Shown here piece by piece: positions 35,779 through 44,405 of a DNA stretch of 64,000 bases. This DNA is from JACMLX01 sp040384325 (lineage in GTDB: Bacteria > Gemmatimonadota > Gemmatimonadetes > Gemmatimonadales > Gemmatimonadaceae). The stretch's first letter is position 1; each line of letters begins with the position of its first letter. Below the pieces are notes generated by a model. The model saw nothing but the letters and a program-made list of their open reading frames with translations, had not been told where the DNA came from and ran no database searches. Made by a program: the position numbers and the translations under genes. The stretch covers positions 186,001-250,000 of the forward strand of contig JAZKJL010000002.1 in assembly GCA_040384325.1 (NCBI GenBank), read 5' to 3'.

Positions 35779-36519
35779 ATGCACCTGCTTCCCGACCTCC
35801 CGCGATGCCGCGGCACGCTGCTGCCGGTTGCCCTCAGCCTGCTGGCCGCCTGTGGTGGCGCCGGTGCGGGTCCCACGCCGGCCCCCACCGCGCAGCCGTC
35901 CGTGCGCGACACGACACCGACCAGCACCGCGTCCGCCGCCGCGCCCGCCGCCGCCGTACCGACGGCGCCGGCCATCTTCGGTGACTTCGCGTCGCGCATG
36001 GTGATGGTCTTCCCGCTGCAGCGGTACGCCGTCGGTGACTCCGGCTGGATTTCGGCGAGCAGCGCCACCGGTCGCCCGCGCGCGGCGCAGATGGATTCCG
36101 CGCTCACCCTCGCGCTGCGGGAACGGGGGCTGGACGGCACCTGGTCGTTGCCGCCCAACACCTCGCGGGTGGCACAGCGCGAGGTGATGAACCGCACCGA
36201 CCCGCGTGCGCTCTCCACCGCCGGTCTGGTGCCCAGCCGTCGTCCGAACGACCGCGACCTGCGCGACCTGCTGGCCAGCCAGCTGCGCAACCTGGTGGCG
36301 ATGGTGCCGGAGGCGCGGATCGTCATGCTGCCCCTCGAGGCGCGGGTGGTGGCCACTGCAGCCGGCACTCGGCAGGCCACGCTCCGGCTGGCATTCATCG
36401 ATGCCCGCATGGCCACGGTCCTGACCTTCCCCGACGTGATCGGACCGCCGGCCGCCGACGACGCGGCCGCGCTGCGTGGCGTGGCGCTCAAGTTCGCCGA
36501 TCTCGTCATCGCGCCCTGA
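35779..36519 (+). CDS. Hypothetical lipoprotein with Thr/Ala/Pro linker
   Basis: Not recognised. It has 246 aa; the leader ends LLAACGGAG, a good lipobox. Residues about 30-70 form a low-complexity Thr/Ala/Pro linker. The folded part (VMVFPLQRYAVG to the end) has alternating strands and helices, including LRDLLASQLRNLVAMVPEAR and LPLEARVVATAAGTRQATLR. This resembles lipoproteins with a periplasmic sensor- or curli-CsgG-like half, but I cannot assign one. ATG 35779 follows a TATCTTGC element by only a few bases, suggesting a leaderless transcript. It diverges from cstA. Confidence 0.7.
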   Translation: MHLLPDLPRCRGTLLPVALSLLAACGGAGAGPTPAPTAQPSVRDTTPTSTASAAAPAAAVPTAPAIFGDFASRMVMVFPLQRYAVGDSGWISASSATGRPRAAQMDSALTLALRERGLDGTWSLPPNTSRVAQREVMNRTDPRALSTAGLVPSRRPNDRDLRDLLASQLRNLVAMVPEARIVMLPLEARVVATAAGTRQATLRLAFIDARMATVLTFPDVIGPPAADDAAALRGVALKFADLVIAP

Positions 36520-36590
36520 CTCGGCCTTTTCGTCCTTCTGTATATCCGGGGCGTTCCGGCGCCCTTCATCCTTCCGCTCTGCCCGCACCC

Positions 36591-37604
36591 ATGTCCACCA
36601 CAGTCACGCTCATCCCCGGCGACGGCATCGGCCCCGACATCACCGAGGCCACCATTCGCGTGCTCGAAGCGGTCGGTGCCGACCTGGTGTGGGATCGCCA
36701 GATGGCCGGCGCGTCGGCCGCCGCGCGATACAACGACCCGATTCCCGAGGCGACCCTCGACTCGATCAAGAAGAACCGCGTCGCGCTCAAGGGCCCGCTG
36801 GAGACACCGGTCGGTGAGGGCTACCGCTCGGTGAACGTGGCGCTGCGGAAGACCTTCGACCTGTACGCCAACGTGCGTCCCGCCCACGTGATCCTGCATG
36901 GCGGACGGTTCGAGAAGGTGGACATCGTCATCATCCGCGAGAATCTCGAAGGACTGTATTACGGCGCCGAGCATTACATCCGCATCGGGGACGACCCCAA
37001 GGCCGCCGCCGAGAGCGTGGCACTGATCACGCGCTACGGTTCCGATCGCGCCATTCGCTACGCCTTCGAGTACGCGGTGAAGCACGGGCGCAAGAAGGTG
37101 ACGCTGGTGCACAAGGCGAACATCCTCAAGTTCACGCAGGGGCTGTTCCTCGAGGTCGGTCGCGAGATCGCCAAGGAGTATGCCGGTCGCGTGCAGTTCG
37201 AGGACCGCATCATCGATGCGATGGCGATGCAGCTGGTGCTGAAGCCCGAGAACTTCGACGTGATCGTGACCACCAACCTCTTCGGCGACATCCTCTCCGA
37301 CCTGGTCTCCGGCCTCGTGGGTGGACTCGGCCTCGCACCGGGGGCCAACATCGGTCCGACCGCGGCGATCTTCGAAGCCGTGCACGGCACCGCCCCCGAC
37401 ATCGCGGGCAAGGGCGTGGCCAATCCGGGCGCCCTGATCCTCGCGGCCTGCCTGATGCTCGATCATCTGGGCGATACGGTGCGTGCGGAGCGCATCCGCA
37501 CCGCGCTGCACGACGTGATCGATGCGCGGGAGATGCTGACGCGTGACCTCGGCGGGTCGGCCACCACGCAGCAGTTCGCCGACGCCATCATCGCCCGGCT
37601 CTGA
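36591..37604 (+). CDS. Isocitrate dehydrogenase, NAD-dependent type
   Basis: Oxidative decarboxylation of isocitrate to 2-oxoglutarate in the TCA cycle. It has 337 aa, the short homo-oligomeric form. It starts with LIPGDGIGPDIT, and the substrate loop GYRSVNVALRKTFDLYANVRP matches IDH (Ser-Asn and the LYANVRP string) rather than isopropylmalate dehydrogenase. Metal/substrate residues are in DRIIDAMAMQLVLKP and TTNLFGDILSDLVSGLVGG. The adenine pocket GTAPDIAGKGVANP fits NAD use. Homoisocitrate dehydrogenase is the main alternative. A TATATCC element lies at 36541. The phosphoesterase gene begins 13 bp after its stop. Confidence 0.88.
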   Translation: MSTTVTLIPGDGIGPDITEATIRVLEAVGADLVWDRQMAGASAAARYNDPIPEATLDSIKKNRVALKGPLETPVGEGYRSVNVALRKTFDLYANVRPAHVILHGGRFEKVDIVIIRENLEGLYYGAEHYIRIGDDPKAAAESVALITRYGSDRAIRYAFEYAVKHGRKKVTLVHKANILKFTQGLFLEVGREIAKEYAGRVQFEDRIIDAMAMQLVLKPENFDVIVTTNLFGDILSDLVSGLVGGLGLAPGANIGPTAAIFEAVHGTAPDIAGKGVANPGALILAACLMLDHLGDTVRAERIRTALHDVIDAREMLTRDLGGSATTQQFADAIIARL

Positions 37605-37617
37605 GAAGGGGCTTCGC

Positions 37618-38439
37618 GTGACCCGGATCCTGCACGTCTCCGACCTGCATTTCGGTCGGCCCGCCGTTCCGTTGCAGATCGACGCCATCGAGGCGCTCAT
37701 CCAGGATGAGCAGTTCGACGTGGTGGCGGTCAGCGGCGACGTCAGCCAGCGCGCGCGCTCGGGTGAGTTCCAGCGCGCCGCCGCGTTCCTGCGCGATGCG
37801 AAGCGGGTGAGCGAGACGATCGTGGTGCCCGGCAACCACGACGTGGCGTGGTGGAACGCGCCGATGGGCATCGGCGACACCAACGCGCTGTACGCCGACT
37901 TCCGCGAGTTCATCCACCCTGAGATCGAGCCGGTGCTGGACGTGCCCGGCGCGCGGCTGGTGGGACTCAACACCAGTCATGGCATCACGCGCCGCACGCT
38001 GACCTGGAACATGCGTGACCTGAGCGTCATCGGTGACGTGACACGCTCGCAACTGGAGCAACTGCGCCAGCGGCTGGACGCGGCGCCGGAAGGCTCGGCG
38101 CGGGTGGTGGTGATGCACCACAATCCGGTGCGCGGCGAGTTGAGCCAGCGCCATGGGCTGAAGCACACGAAGAAGGTGCTCGGTGCGTTTGCCGAGATGG
38201 GTGTGGACCTGGTGCTGTGCGGGCACGATCACCAGGAAGCGATCCATTACGTGGAGCACACGAGGAAGGGCACGGTGATCTCGACCGCGGGTACCGTCAG
38301 CAGCCGCTCGCGTGGCGGCCGGCCGTCGAGCGTGAATTGCATCGACATCACCGATGACGAGATCCACATCGTGACCTGGATCTGGGAGCCGGCCGCGCGC
38401 CGGTTCGGCCCCGGCCCGGTGAAGGTCTTCGCGCGGTGA
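37618..38439 (+). CDS. Calcineurin-like metallophosphoesterase
   Basis: A 273-aa dinuclear-metal phosphoesterase from GTG 37618 (Shine-Dalgarno GAAGGGG). All five blocks are present: SDLHFG, SGDVSQRA, PGNHDVAWW, MHHNP and CGHDHQEA. Such enzymes hydrolyse phosphodiesters or monoesters; close relatives are of the cyclic-nucleotide phosphodiesterase (CpdA-like) group, but the substrate cannot be read. No signal peptide, so cytoplasmic. It starts 13 bp after the isocitrate dehydrogenase gene and its last 4 bp overlap the SprT-like gene (GTGA), so the three are probably cotranscribed. Confidence 0.87.
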   Translation: MTRILHVSDLHFGRPAVPLQIDAIEALIQDEQFDVVAVSGDVSQRARSGEFQRAAAFLRDAKRVSETIVVPGNHDVAWWNAPMGIGDTNALYADFREFIHPEIEPVLDVPGARLVGLNTSHGITRRTLTWNMRDLSVIGDVTRSQLEQLRQRLDAAPEGSARVVVMHHNPVRGELSQRHGLKHTKKVLGAFAEMGVDLVLCGHDHQEAIHYVEHTRKGTVISTAGTVSSRSRGGRPSSVNCIDITDDEIHIVTWIWEPAARRFGPGPVKVFAR

Positions 38440-39260
38440 TCTCGTGGCTCTCGCGCCGCTTCTCACGCGATCCGGTGCAGCTCGGGTTGTTCGAGGTGCC
38501 ACCGCGCGCGAGTGACACCGCCGTGCACCCGCCGCGCCTGCCCGACGCGCCACCACTGCGCCCGGCACCGCCCGCGCACGCGATGCCGTCGGACTGCGAG
38601 AGCGACTCGGCTGGCGCATTGCCTTCGCCGCGCGTGGACCCGGTGCAGTACCTCGACGCATTGCGCGCACACGGACTGCGCGGCGTGGATCGGGTGGTGC
38701 TGACGCGCAATCGTCGCACCATGGTGAGTTTGTCGGGTGGCGTGCTCCGCGTGCACGAGGGGTTCGTCAGTGCGCCGCCGCACGTGCAGTCGGCGATCGC
38801 CACCTTCGCCACCTCGCGCAATCGCGCCAAGCGTGCGGAGGCGCGCGCAGTGATCGTGGAGTATCCGGTGCCGATTCGTGCTGCGACCCGCCGCCCGGCC
38901 ACGCAGCACCCCGACGACGCACCGATGGCCGCGCGCCTCACCACGCTGCACGCGCAGCTCAACCTCGAGCACTTCGGTGGCGCGCTGACGCACCTCGAAG
39001 TGCAGGTCTCCCGCCGCCTCGCGCGGCGACTGGGCCACTACACGCCGCGCACGCACAACGGCGGCCTGGGTGAGATCGTCCTCTCCCGCCGTCACGTGCG
39101 CCGCGACGGCTGGCCGGAGGCGATCCACACCCTGCTGCACGAGATGGTGCACCAGTGGCAGGACGAGACCGGCCGCGCCGTGGACCACGGCCCCGGCTTC
39201 CGCGCCAAGTGCCGCGCCGTCGGCATCGAACCTGCGGCGACACGCATGATCTCTCGGTGA
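38436..39260 (+). CDS. SprT-like zinc metalloprotease domain protein
   Basis: A 274-aa protein from GTG 38436, overlapping the previous stop. The C-terminal third is SprT-like: a helix RLTTLHAQLNLEHFGG, then HEMVHQWQ with zinc His at 235 and 239 and catalytic Glu 236, then H251 in VDHGPGFRAKCR as third ligand. The N-terminal 150 residues hold a Pro-rich stretch and a region (VVLTRNRRTMVSLSGGVLRVHEGF) that resembles a small added domain. SprT/Spartan proteins act on DNA-protein crosslinks or as general proteases; the role here is unproved. The zinc-ribbon tail of classical SprT is missing. Confidence 0.8.
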   Translation: MISWLSRRFSRDPVQLGLFEVPPRASDTAVHPPRLPDAPPLRPAPPAHAMPSDCESDSAGALPSPRVDPVQYLDALRAHGLRGVDRVVLTRNRRTMVSLSGGVLRVHEGFVSAPPHVQSAIATFATSRNRAKRAEARAVIVEYPVPIRAATRRPATQHPDDAPMAARLTTLHAQLNLEHFGGALTHLEVQVSRRLARRLGHYTPRTHNGGLGEIVLSRRHVRRDGWPEAIHTLLHEMVHQWQDETGRAVDHGPGFRAKCRAVGIEPAATRMISR

Positions 39261-39690
39261 CGCAGCACTCTACATCGCTTGTCGCAGCGACAACAGCGAC
39301 AACAGCGGCAACGGCAACTGCAACGGCAACTGCAACTACTTGACACAAAGGCGCAAAGGCACAAAGGCGCAAAGAGTTCCTTGAGTGCAATTGCCTTCGT
39401 TGACTTCCTTTCAAGTGTGCATGAATGCTTTGTGGCTTCGTGCCCTCGTGTCTGCGTGTCAGGCCGTTGCGGTTGCTGTTTGATCGAGCACGAATCGCCT
39501 TGCGCCTTTGCGTCCTCGCGCCCTTGCGTCAGGCTGTTGCAGTTGCTGTTTGACGAACACGAACCGCGTTGCGCCGTCGCGTCCTCGCGCCTCTGCGTCA
39601 GGTTGTTACAGTGCAAGCCTCGAGCAACACGATCCGCTTTGTGCCTTCGTGCCCCTGTGCCTTCGTGTCAGGCAGTTGCACTTGATCGGC

Positions 39691-39790
39691 NNNNNNNNNN
39701 NNNNNNNNNNNNNNNNNNNNNNNNNNNNNNNNNNNNNNNNNNNNNNNNNNNNNNNNNNNNNNNNNNNNNNNNNNNNNNNNNNNNNNNNNN
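39691..39790. other. Assembly gap of 100 N
   Basis: Exactly 100 N, the conventional placeholder for an unknown gap size. The flanks on both sides carry TTGATCGGC, so the gap falls inside the tandem repeat and its real length is not known. Confidence 0.98.
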
Positions 39791-39888
39791 GGTTGATCGG
39801 CGGTTGATCGGCGGTTGATCGGCGGTTGATCGGCGGTTGATCGGCGGTTGATCGGCCCTTGATCGGCAGTTGATCGGCGGTTGCGGTT
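39791..39888. repeat. 11-bp tandem repeat GGTTGATCGGC
   Basis: Six perfect copies of GGTTGATCGGC, then CCTTGATCGGC and AGTTGATCGGC, then a degenerate end. One partial copy lies left of the N gap. The unit contains the palindrome TGATCG/CGATCA only partly; the array starts about 170 bp upstream of the amidohydrolase ATG. Confidence 0.9.
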
Positions 39889-39958
39889 GATCGGTGGTTG
39901 CGGCGAGAGGGTGCCGGCGCATGATTGAAGCATCGCTCACCCTCGCCAGAGACCGCCC

Positions 39959-41317
39959 ATGCGAACCTCCCCACGAACTTTTCTCGCCGGCGTGCTGATG
40001 GTCGGCGTGCTGGTGCCGGCTGCGCACGGCCAGCGCAGTGTGAACACCACCGCGCTGCGTGACGACATCGCGCGACGCACCACTGCAGTGATGCCGAAGG
40101 TGATCGCGTGGCGGCGCGACGTGCACGAACATCCGGAACTCTCGGGTGATGAGGTGCGGACCGCGGCGCTGGTGGCGGCGCACCTGAAGGCGCTGGGCAT
40201 GGAAGTGCGTACCGGGGTCGGTGGCCACGGCGTGGTGGGCGTGCTGCGCGGCGGCAGGCCCGGGCCGGTGGTGGCGCTTCGCGCGGACATGGATGCGCTG
40301 CCGGTGGAGGAACTGGTCGACCTCCCGTTCCGCTCCAAGGTGCGCAGCACCTATCGCGGGCAGCCGGTCGGCGTGATGCACGCCTGCGGGCACGACAATC
40401 ACGTCGCGGTGCTGATGGGCGCGGCGGAGGTGCTGGCCGGCATGAAGGCCACGTTGCCCGGCACGGTGAAGTTCCTCTTCCAGCCGGCCGAGGAAGGCGC
40501 GCCGAACGGTGAGGGCGGTGCGGCGCCGATGATTCGTGATGGGGCGCTCGACAATCCGAAGGTGGACGCCGTGTTCGGGCTGCATGTATTCCCCGGGCCA
40601 CTCGGCTCGGTGGGTTATCGCACCGGTCCGCTGCTGGCGGCGTCGAACTCGTTCACGCTCACCGTGCGGGGCCGGCAGACGCATGGCGCGGCGCCGTGGG
40701 CGGGCGTGGACCCCATCGTGATCGGGTCGCAGATCGTGATGGGGCTGCAGACCATCATCAGCCGCCAGATCGACATCACGGCGGTGCCGGCGATCGTCAC
40801 CGTCGGAGCCATCAACGGCGGCATCCGCAGCAACATCATCCCGGACAGCGTGGTGATGATCGGCACCATCCGTACCTTCGACGCCGGCCAGCGTACCACC
40901 ATCTTCGCCAACATGAAGCGCACGGCCGAGCAGATCGCGCTCTCGAGCGGCGCCACGGCGGCGTTCGTGGTCGACAGCGGTTATCCCGTCACCGTCAACG
41001 ACACCGCGCTGACCACCCAGATGTTGCCCACCATGCGCTGGGCCTCCGGCAGTGCCGGTGCGATGCTGCGGCCGCTGGTGACCGGGGCCGAAGATTTCTC
41101 CTATTTCCAGGAGAAGGTGCCGGGCGTGTTCGTGATGCTCGGCGTGACGCCGAAGGACAAGGACCCGGCCAAGGTCGCGGCCAACCATTCGCCGTACTTC
41201 TTCGCCGACGAGGCGGCCCTGCCCAACGGGGTACGGGTCATGGCCGGCCTGGCGGTGGACTTCCTCGCTTCCGGTGGGAAGGCTCCGGCGGCACCGGCGG
41301 GCACTGCGGGGCACTGA
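39959..41317 (+). CDS. Secreted M20D amidohydrolase
   Basis: A 452-aa zinc-type amidohydrolase of the hippurate hydrolase/IAA-amino-acid hydrolase group, splitting N-acyl amino acids or related amides. A Sec signal (FLAGVLMVGVLVPAAHGQ) marks it as exported, which is less usual for this family. Metal and catalytic blocks: ALRADMDALPVEE, MHACGHDNHVA, FLFQPAEEG, a dimerisation lid with GRQTHGAAPWAGVDP, and a late TGAEDFSYFQEKVPG. The substrate is unknown. The C-terminal tail (GGKAPAAPAGTAGH) is low-complexity. A hairpin follows at 41347. Confidence 0.9.
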   Translation: MRTSPRTFLAGVLMVGVLVPAAHGQRSVNTTALRDDIARRTTAVMPKVIAWRRDVHEHPELSGDEVRTAALVAAHLKALGMEVRTGVGGHGVVGVLRGGRPGPVVALRADMDALPVEELVDLPFRSKVRSTYRGQPVGVMHACGHDNHVAVLMGAAEVLAGMKATLPGTVKFLFQPAEEGAPNGEGGAAPMIRDGALDNPKVDAVFGLHVFPGPLGSVGYRTGPLLAASNSFTLTVRGRQTHGAAPWAGVDPIVIGSQIVMGLQTIISRQIDITAVPAIVTVGAINGGIRSNIIPDSVVMIGTIRTFDAGQRTTIFANMKRTAEQIALSSGATAAFVVDSGYPVTVNDTALTTQMLPTMRWASGSAGAMLRPLVTGAEDFSYFQEKVPGVFVMLGVTPKDKDPAKVAANHSPYFFADEAALPNGVRVMAGLAVDFLASGGKAPAAPAGTAGH

Positions 41318-41346
41318 TCGACCGTTGATTCGGCAGCGAACGATGG

Positions 41347-41377
41347 CCGGCCCGGTGCGTCCAGACGCCCGGGCCGG
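41347..41377 (+). terminator. Terminator-like hairpin after the amidohydrolase gene
   Basis: CCGGCCCGG pairs with CCGGGCCGG (41347-41355 with 41369-41377), with an inner GCGTC/GACGC. Only TTA follows, so it is a weak intrinsic terminator. Confidence 0.5.
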
Positions 41378-41447
41378 TTACCGTTAACGTCTCTGGCGGC
41401 GCCGTCCCGGATGACCCCAGCCGACCCTCCCTGTGGGAGACCGTATC

Positions 41448-42683
41448 ATGGCCATTCATATCGACTCCGAAACCTCGCTGCTGCCGTCGGGCCACCTGAC
41501 GCCGCGCGAAGATGACCTGTTCAACATCGACGCCGCCCTGACCGAGGAAGAGCGGGCGATTCGCGACTCGGTCCGCCGCTTCGTGGACGAGAAGATCCTG
41601 CCGATCATCGGCGACTGCTACGTGCAGGGCCGGTTCCCGAAGGAGCTGATCCCGGAGATGGCGGAGTTGGGCATGTTCGGCGCCAACCTGCCCGAGGAAT
41701 ACGGCTGTGCAGGGCTGAGCAGCGTCGCCTACGGCCTGATCATGCAGGAACTGGAGCGCGGCGACAGCGGCATCCGCAGCTTCGCCAGCGTGCAGGGGGC
41801 GCTGGTGATGTACCCCATCTTCGCGTTCGGCAGCGAGGCGCAGAAGCGCGAGTACCTGCCGAAGATGGCGCGCGGTGAGGTGATTGGCTGCTTCGGGCTC
41901 ACCGAACCCGATGCCGGCTCCAATCCCGGCGGCATGACCACCCGCGCGCGGCAGCAGGCCGATGGCTCGTGGATCATCAACGGCGCCAAGATGTGGATCA
42001 CCAACGGCTCGCAGGCCCACGTCTCGATCATCTGGGCCAAGACCGCCGACGGCGACGACTCGGGCAAGTCGGTGCGCGGCTTCATCGTGCCGACCAACGC
42101 GCCGGGCTTCACGGCCAAGGACCAGAAGGGCAAGCTTTCGCTCCGCGCCAGCGACACCAGTGAACTGGTGTTGGTGGACGTGCATGTGCCGGCCGACGCA
42201 ATGCTGCCAGAGGTGCAGGGGCTGCGCGGTCCGCTCAGCTGCCTGACGCAGGCGCGGTACGGCATCTCGTGGGGCGCGATCGGCGCCGCGATGGCGTGTT
42301 ACGAGGAGGCGCTCAGCTACTCGAAGACGCGCATCATGTTCGACAAGCCGATCGGCGCCTTCCAGATCCAGCAGGTGCGCCTGGCCGACATGATCACCGA
42401 GATCATCAAGGGGCAGCTGCTCTCGCTGCACCTCGGCCGCATGAAGGACCTCGGCACCTTCAATTCGAACCAGGTGTCGGTGGCCAAGCGCAACAACGTC
42501 AACGTCGCCACCGACATCGCCCGCGAGGCGCGGCGCCTGCTCGGCGGCAACGGCATCCTGGCCGAGTATCACAGCATGCGCCACATGGCCAACCTGGAGA
42601 GCGTGTACACCTACGAGGGCACGCACGACGTGCACTCGCTGATCATCGGCAACGCGATCACGGGGCTGCAGGCGTTCAAGTGA
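41448..42683 (+). CDS. Acyl-CoA dehydrogenase, glutaryl-CoA dehydrogenase type
   Basis: An FAD enzyme that oxidises an acyl-CoA and passes electrons to ETF. It has 411 aa from ATG 41448. FAD/substrate blocks: CFGLTEPDAGSNPGGM, then INGAKMWITNGS, and the C-terminal catalytic base E390 in VYTYEGTHDVHSLIIG, the Glu position used by glutaryl-CoA dehydrogenases. LGGNGILAEY and YGISWGAIGAA also match that subfamily. If so it makes crotonyl-CoA from lysine/tryptophan breakdown. EtfBA and an Fe-S oxidoreductase lie 1.7-4 kb downstream on the same strand, giving a route for its electrons. Confidence 0.87.
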   Translation: MAIHIDSETSLLPSGHLTPREDDLFNIDAALTEEERAIRDSVRRFVDEKILPIIGDCYVQGRFPKELIPEMAELGMFGANLPEEYGCAGLSSVAYGLIMQELERGDSGIRSFASVQGALVMYPIFAFGSEAQKREYLPKMARGEVIGCFGLTEPDAGSNPGGMTTRARQQADGSWIINGAKMWITNGSQAHVSIIWAKTADGDDSGKSVRGFIVPTNAPGFTAKDQKGKLSLRASDTSELVLVDVHVPADAMLPEVQGLRGPLSCLTQARYGISWGAIGAAMACYEEALSYSKTRIMFDKPIGAFQIQQVRLADMITEIIKGQLLSLHLGRMKDLGTFNSNQVSVAKRNNVNVATDIAREARRLLGGNGILAEYHSMRHMANLESVYTYEGTHDVHSLIIGNAITGLQAFK

Positions 42684-42747
42684 CATGCACGACCGGCCGA
42701 TGACGCGCTGCCGACCTCGGCTGCGCCCGGATATTGGCCTTATGGAG

Positions 42748-42757
42748 TAGCTTGTGG
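42748..42757 (+). promoter_or_regulatory. -10-like element TAGCTTGTGG
   Basis: Matches the TA-rich -10-like motif seen before other genes in the window. It lies 131 bp upstream of the 204-aa hypothetical gene and upstream of the hairpin at 42809, so the hairpin would fall in the leader. Confidence 0.3.
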
Positions 42758-42808
42758 CACAGGCCCTGCACGGAGCGTTGATGGCGACGCGCGCAGGCCG
42801 CACCACAC

Positions 42809-42847
42809 CGGAGCGTCCGCTGGCTCAGCGGCGCTCCGTTCTTTTTT
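42809..42847 (+). terminator. Strong intrinsic terminator
   Basis: CGGAGCG-T-CCGCTG with a GCT loop pairs with CAGCGG-CGCTCCG, followed by TTCTTTTTT. It is the best canonical terminator in the window. It ends the acyl-CoA dehydrogenase transcript, or acts as an attenuator for the gene whose ATG is 32 bp downstream. Confidence 0.85.
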
Positions 42848-42878
42848 GCCCCACATGTCCGTTCTTCAGGAGTTCCGG

Positions 42879-43493
42879 ATGGGTTCGCTCGTACAGTTCG
42901 TCTGCTTCACCACTGCGCTGCCGCAGGACGAGTTCCTGCAGGCCTGGGAGCCGTTCGCGTCGAGCTTCCTGTCGCGCGGCATCGAGCGCGTGGTGCTGAA
43001 CGAGAACACGGAGCGATCCAGCGAGTCGGCGTTCGATTACGTCTCCCGCAACCTGTGGGACGAGAGCCGGTTCGAGCGAGCGTACCCGCACGGGGTGCGC
43101 GGCAGTGGCGGGCTGGGACCGATCGGCGTGCTGCAGGCCGGCGGGTTCCGCCTCAGCGAGTCCACCAACGTGGACCTCACCAGCGGTGCCCGCACCGAAA
43201 ACAAGGTGGTGGCGTTCCTGATGACGCGCATGGGCCAGCGCGAGAAGGCGCGCGCCGCGATCCGCAGCGCGTTGCAGCATCCGGGTGTCGCCGCCAGCGC
43301 GCTGTTCCTCAAGGACGGCGATGCACGCACCGATCGCTTCGACATGGTGATCGAGGTTTATTGCCGAGACGGGGCGGTGGACGACGTGATCGACGTATTG
43401 CGCACCGTCACCGCGACCTACGTCACTGCGGCGCCGGTGATCGTCGGCGCGTACCGAGAAGTGGCGGAGATGGGCGTCGAGGCGAAGCGCTGA
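42879..43493 (+). CDS. Hypothetical protein with tandem ferredoxin-like halves
   Basis: Not recognised. It has 204 aa from ATG 42879, with CAGGAG at ideal spacing; ATG 42855 is less likely. The protein begins GSLVQFVCFTTALPQDEF and includes GIERVVLNENTERS, then LFLKDGDARTDRFDMVIEVY. The strand-helix-strand pattern and the later block resemble small alpha/beta proteins with a ferredoxin-like fold, but no family is certain. There is no signal peptide. It lies alone between a strong terminator and a convergent SDR gene, so it is probably controlled on its own. Confidence 0.65.
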   Translation: MGSLVQFVCFTTALPQDEFLQAWEPFASSFLSRGIERVVLNENTERSSESAFDYVSRNLWDESRFERAYPHGVRGSGGLGPIGVLQAGGFRLSESTNVDLTSGARTENKVVAFLMTRMGQREKARAAIRSALQHPGVAASALFLKDGDARTDRFDMVIEVYCRDGAVDDVIDVLRTVTATYVTAAPVIVGAYREVAEMGVEAKR

Positions 43494-43508
43494 GCGGCGG
43501 GCGCGGCG

Positions 43509-44291
43509 TCAGTCGCGCTTGTACACCCGCTGGGTGAGCACACGCTTCACCCACAGCGGCAGGTGGCGCGCCAGGAACACCATGCCCTTGTACTGTGCGC
43601 CCGGAATGCAGACCACCGGGCCGTTCGCCTCCAGCTGCCGCAGCGACGTCTCCACCACCTCGTCGGCATCCATCCACATCCACTCCGGTGCGCGGCCGCG
43701 CTGGTCGAACGCCATGCGCTGGTGGAATTCGGTGCGCGTGAAGCCCGGGCAGAGCGCCTGCACGCGGATGCCGAGTGGTGCGCACTCGATGGCGAGCCCC
43801 TCCATGAAGCTGCGCTGGTACGCCTTGGTCGCGCAGTAGTTCACGTTGCCGCTGCTGTTGGCGAAACTGGCCACGCTGGCGACGGTGATGATCGCACCAC
43901 TGCGCCGCGGCACCATCAGCTGCAGCGCCGCGTGCGTGAGGTGATTCACGGCCGCGACATGCAGCCGCAGCATGCCCTCCTGCTGCGCCAATGGCGCATC
44001 GCTGAACCGTCCTTTGGTGCCGAACCCGGCGTTGTTCACCAGCAGGTCGAGGCGGCCCGCGGCCTGCATGGCCTGCGTCGCCGTACCCAAGCCGTCCTCC
44101 GTCGTCAGGTCGGCCACCACGACGCTGGCACCGGCACCGGCGGCCGTCAGTTCAGCCGACAGGGCCGCCAGCCGGTCGCCGTCGCGTGCCACCAGCAGCA
44201 GCTCATAGCCGCGGGCGGCCAGCCGGCGGGCGAAAACGGTGCCGATGCCGGACGAGGCACCGGTGACGAGGGCGAGCGGTCGGTTCGGCAT
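43509..44291 (-). CDS. Short-chain dehydrogenase/reductase
   Basis: A 260-aa NAD(P)-dependent oxidoreductase of the classical SDR family from ATG 44291. The cofactor loop is TGASSGIG at 10-17, the structural motif is NNAGFG, catalytic Ser is in TVASVASF and the active-site Tyr-Lys are in YCATK. An Arg in VARDGDRL after the second strand suggests NADP. The C-terminal region (YKGMVFLARHLPLWVKRVLTQR) matches the DltE/YqjQ-like group of membrane-near SDRs. Substrate unknown. It ends 15 bp from the convergent hypothetical gene and diverges from etfB. Confidence 0.87.
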   Translation of the reverse strand: MPNRPLALVTGASSGIGTVFARRLAARGYELLLVARDGDRLAALSAELTAAGAGASVVVADLTTEDGLGTATQAMQAAGRLDLLVNNAGFGTKGRFSDAPLAQQEGMLRLHVAAVNHLTHAALQLMVPRRSGAIITVASVASFANSSGNVNYCATKAYQRSFMEGLAIECAPLGIRVQALCPGFTRTEFHQRMAFDQRGRAPEWMWMDADEVVETSLRQLEANGPVVCIPGAQYKGMVFLARHLPLWVKRVLTQRVYKRD

Positions 44292-44405
44292 GCCGGAATA
44301 ATGGCATCGCCAACAGCGGTTCGTCCTGCACGAGGGCACCCGAGCGGCTAATTTCCGCGGATTACTGTCCGTTCGTCCTTTCCACACCCATTGGGAGTGC
44401 CAGCG

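Larger units (their letters stand above)
39261..39958. repeat. Gene-free repeat region (698 bp)
   Basis: No gene. From left: a CAA-rich stretch (39290-39338), a block of AAAGGCGCAAAGGCAC repeats (39341-39372), then four imperfect 69-71-bp direct repeats starting at 39429, 39500, 39569 and 39638, each running from TTTGTG/TTGCGCC through a GTCAGG element to GTTGC. The first two blocks are inverted copies of the elements in the direct repeats, so the region can fold on itself. A 100-N gap (39691-39790) and an 11-bp tandem array follow. Open frames here are repeat artefacts. Confidence 0.75.

Noticed and set aside
36591..37604. 3-isopropylmalate dehydrogenase (leuB)
   Set aside because: The substrate loop with LRKTFDLYANVRP and the preceding Ser-Asn fit isocitrate dehydrogenase; LeuB has a different loop.
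39791..39888. Possible CRISPR array
   Set aside because: Units of 11 bp follow each other directly with no spacers.
39598..40601. Frames with repeated ADQPPINRRST peptide
   Set aside because: Translation of the 11-bp tandem repeat through the N gap; three units make 33 bp and hence an 11-residue artefact.
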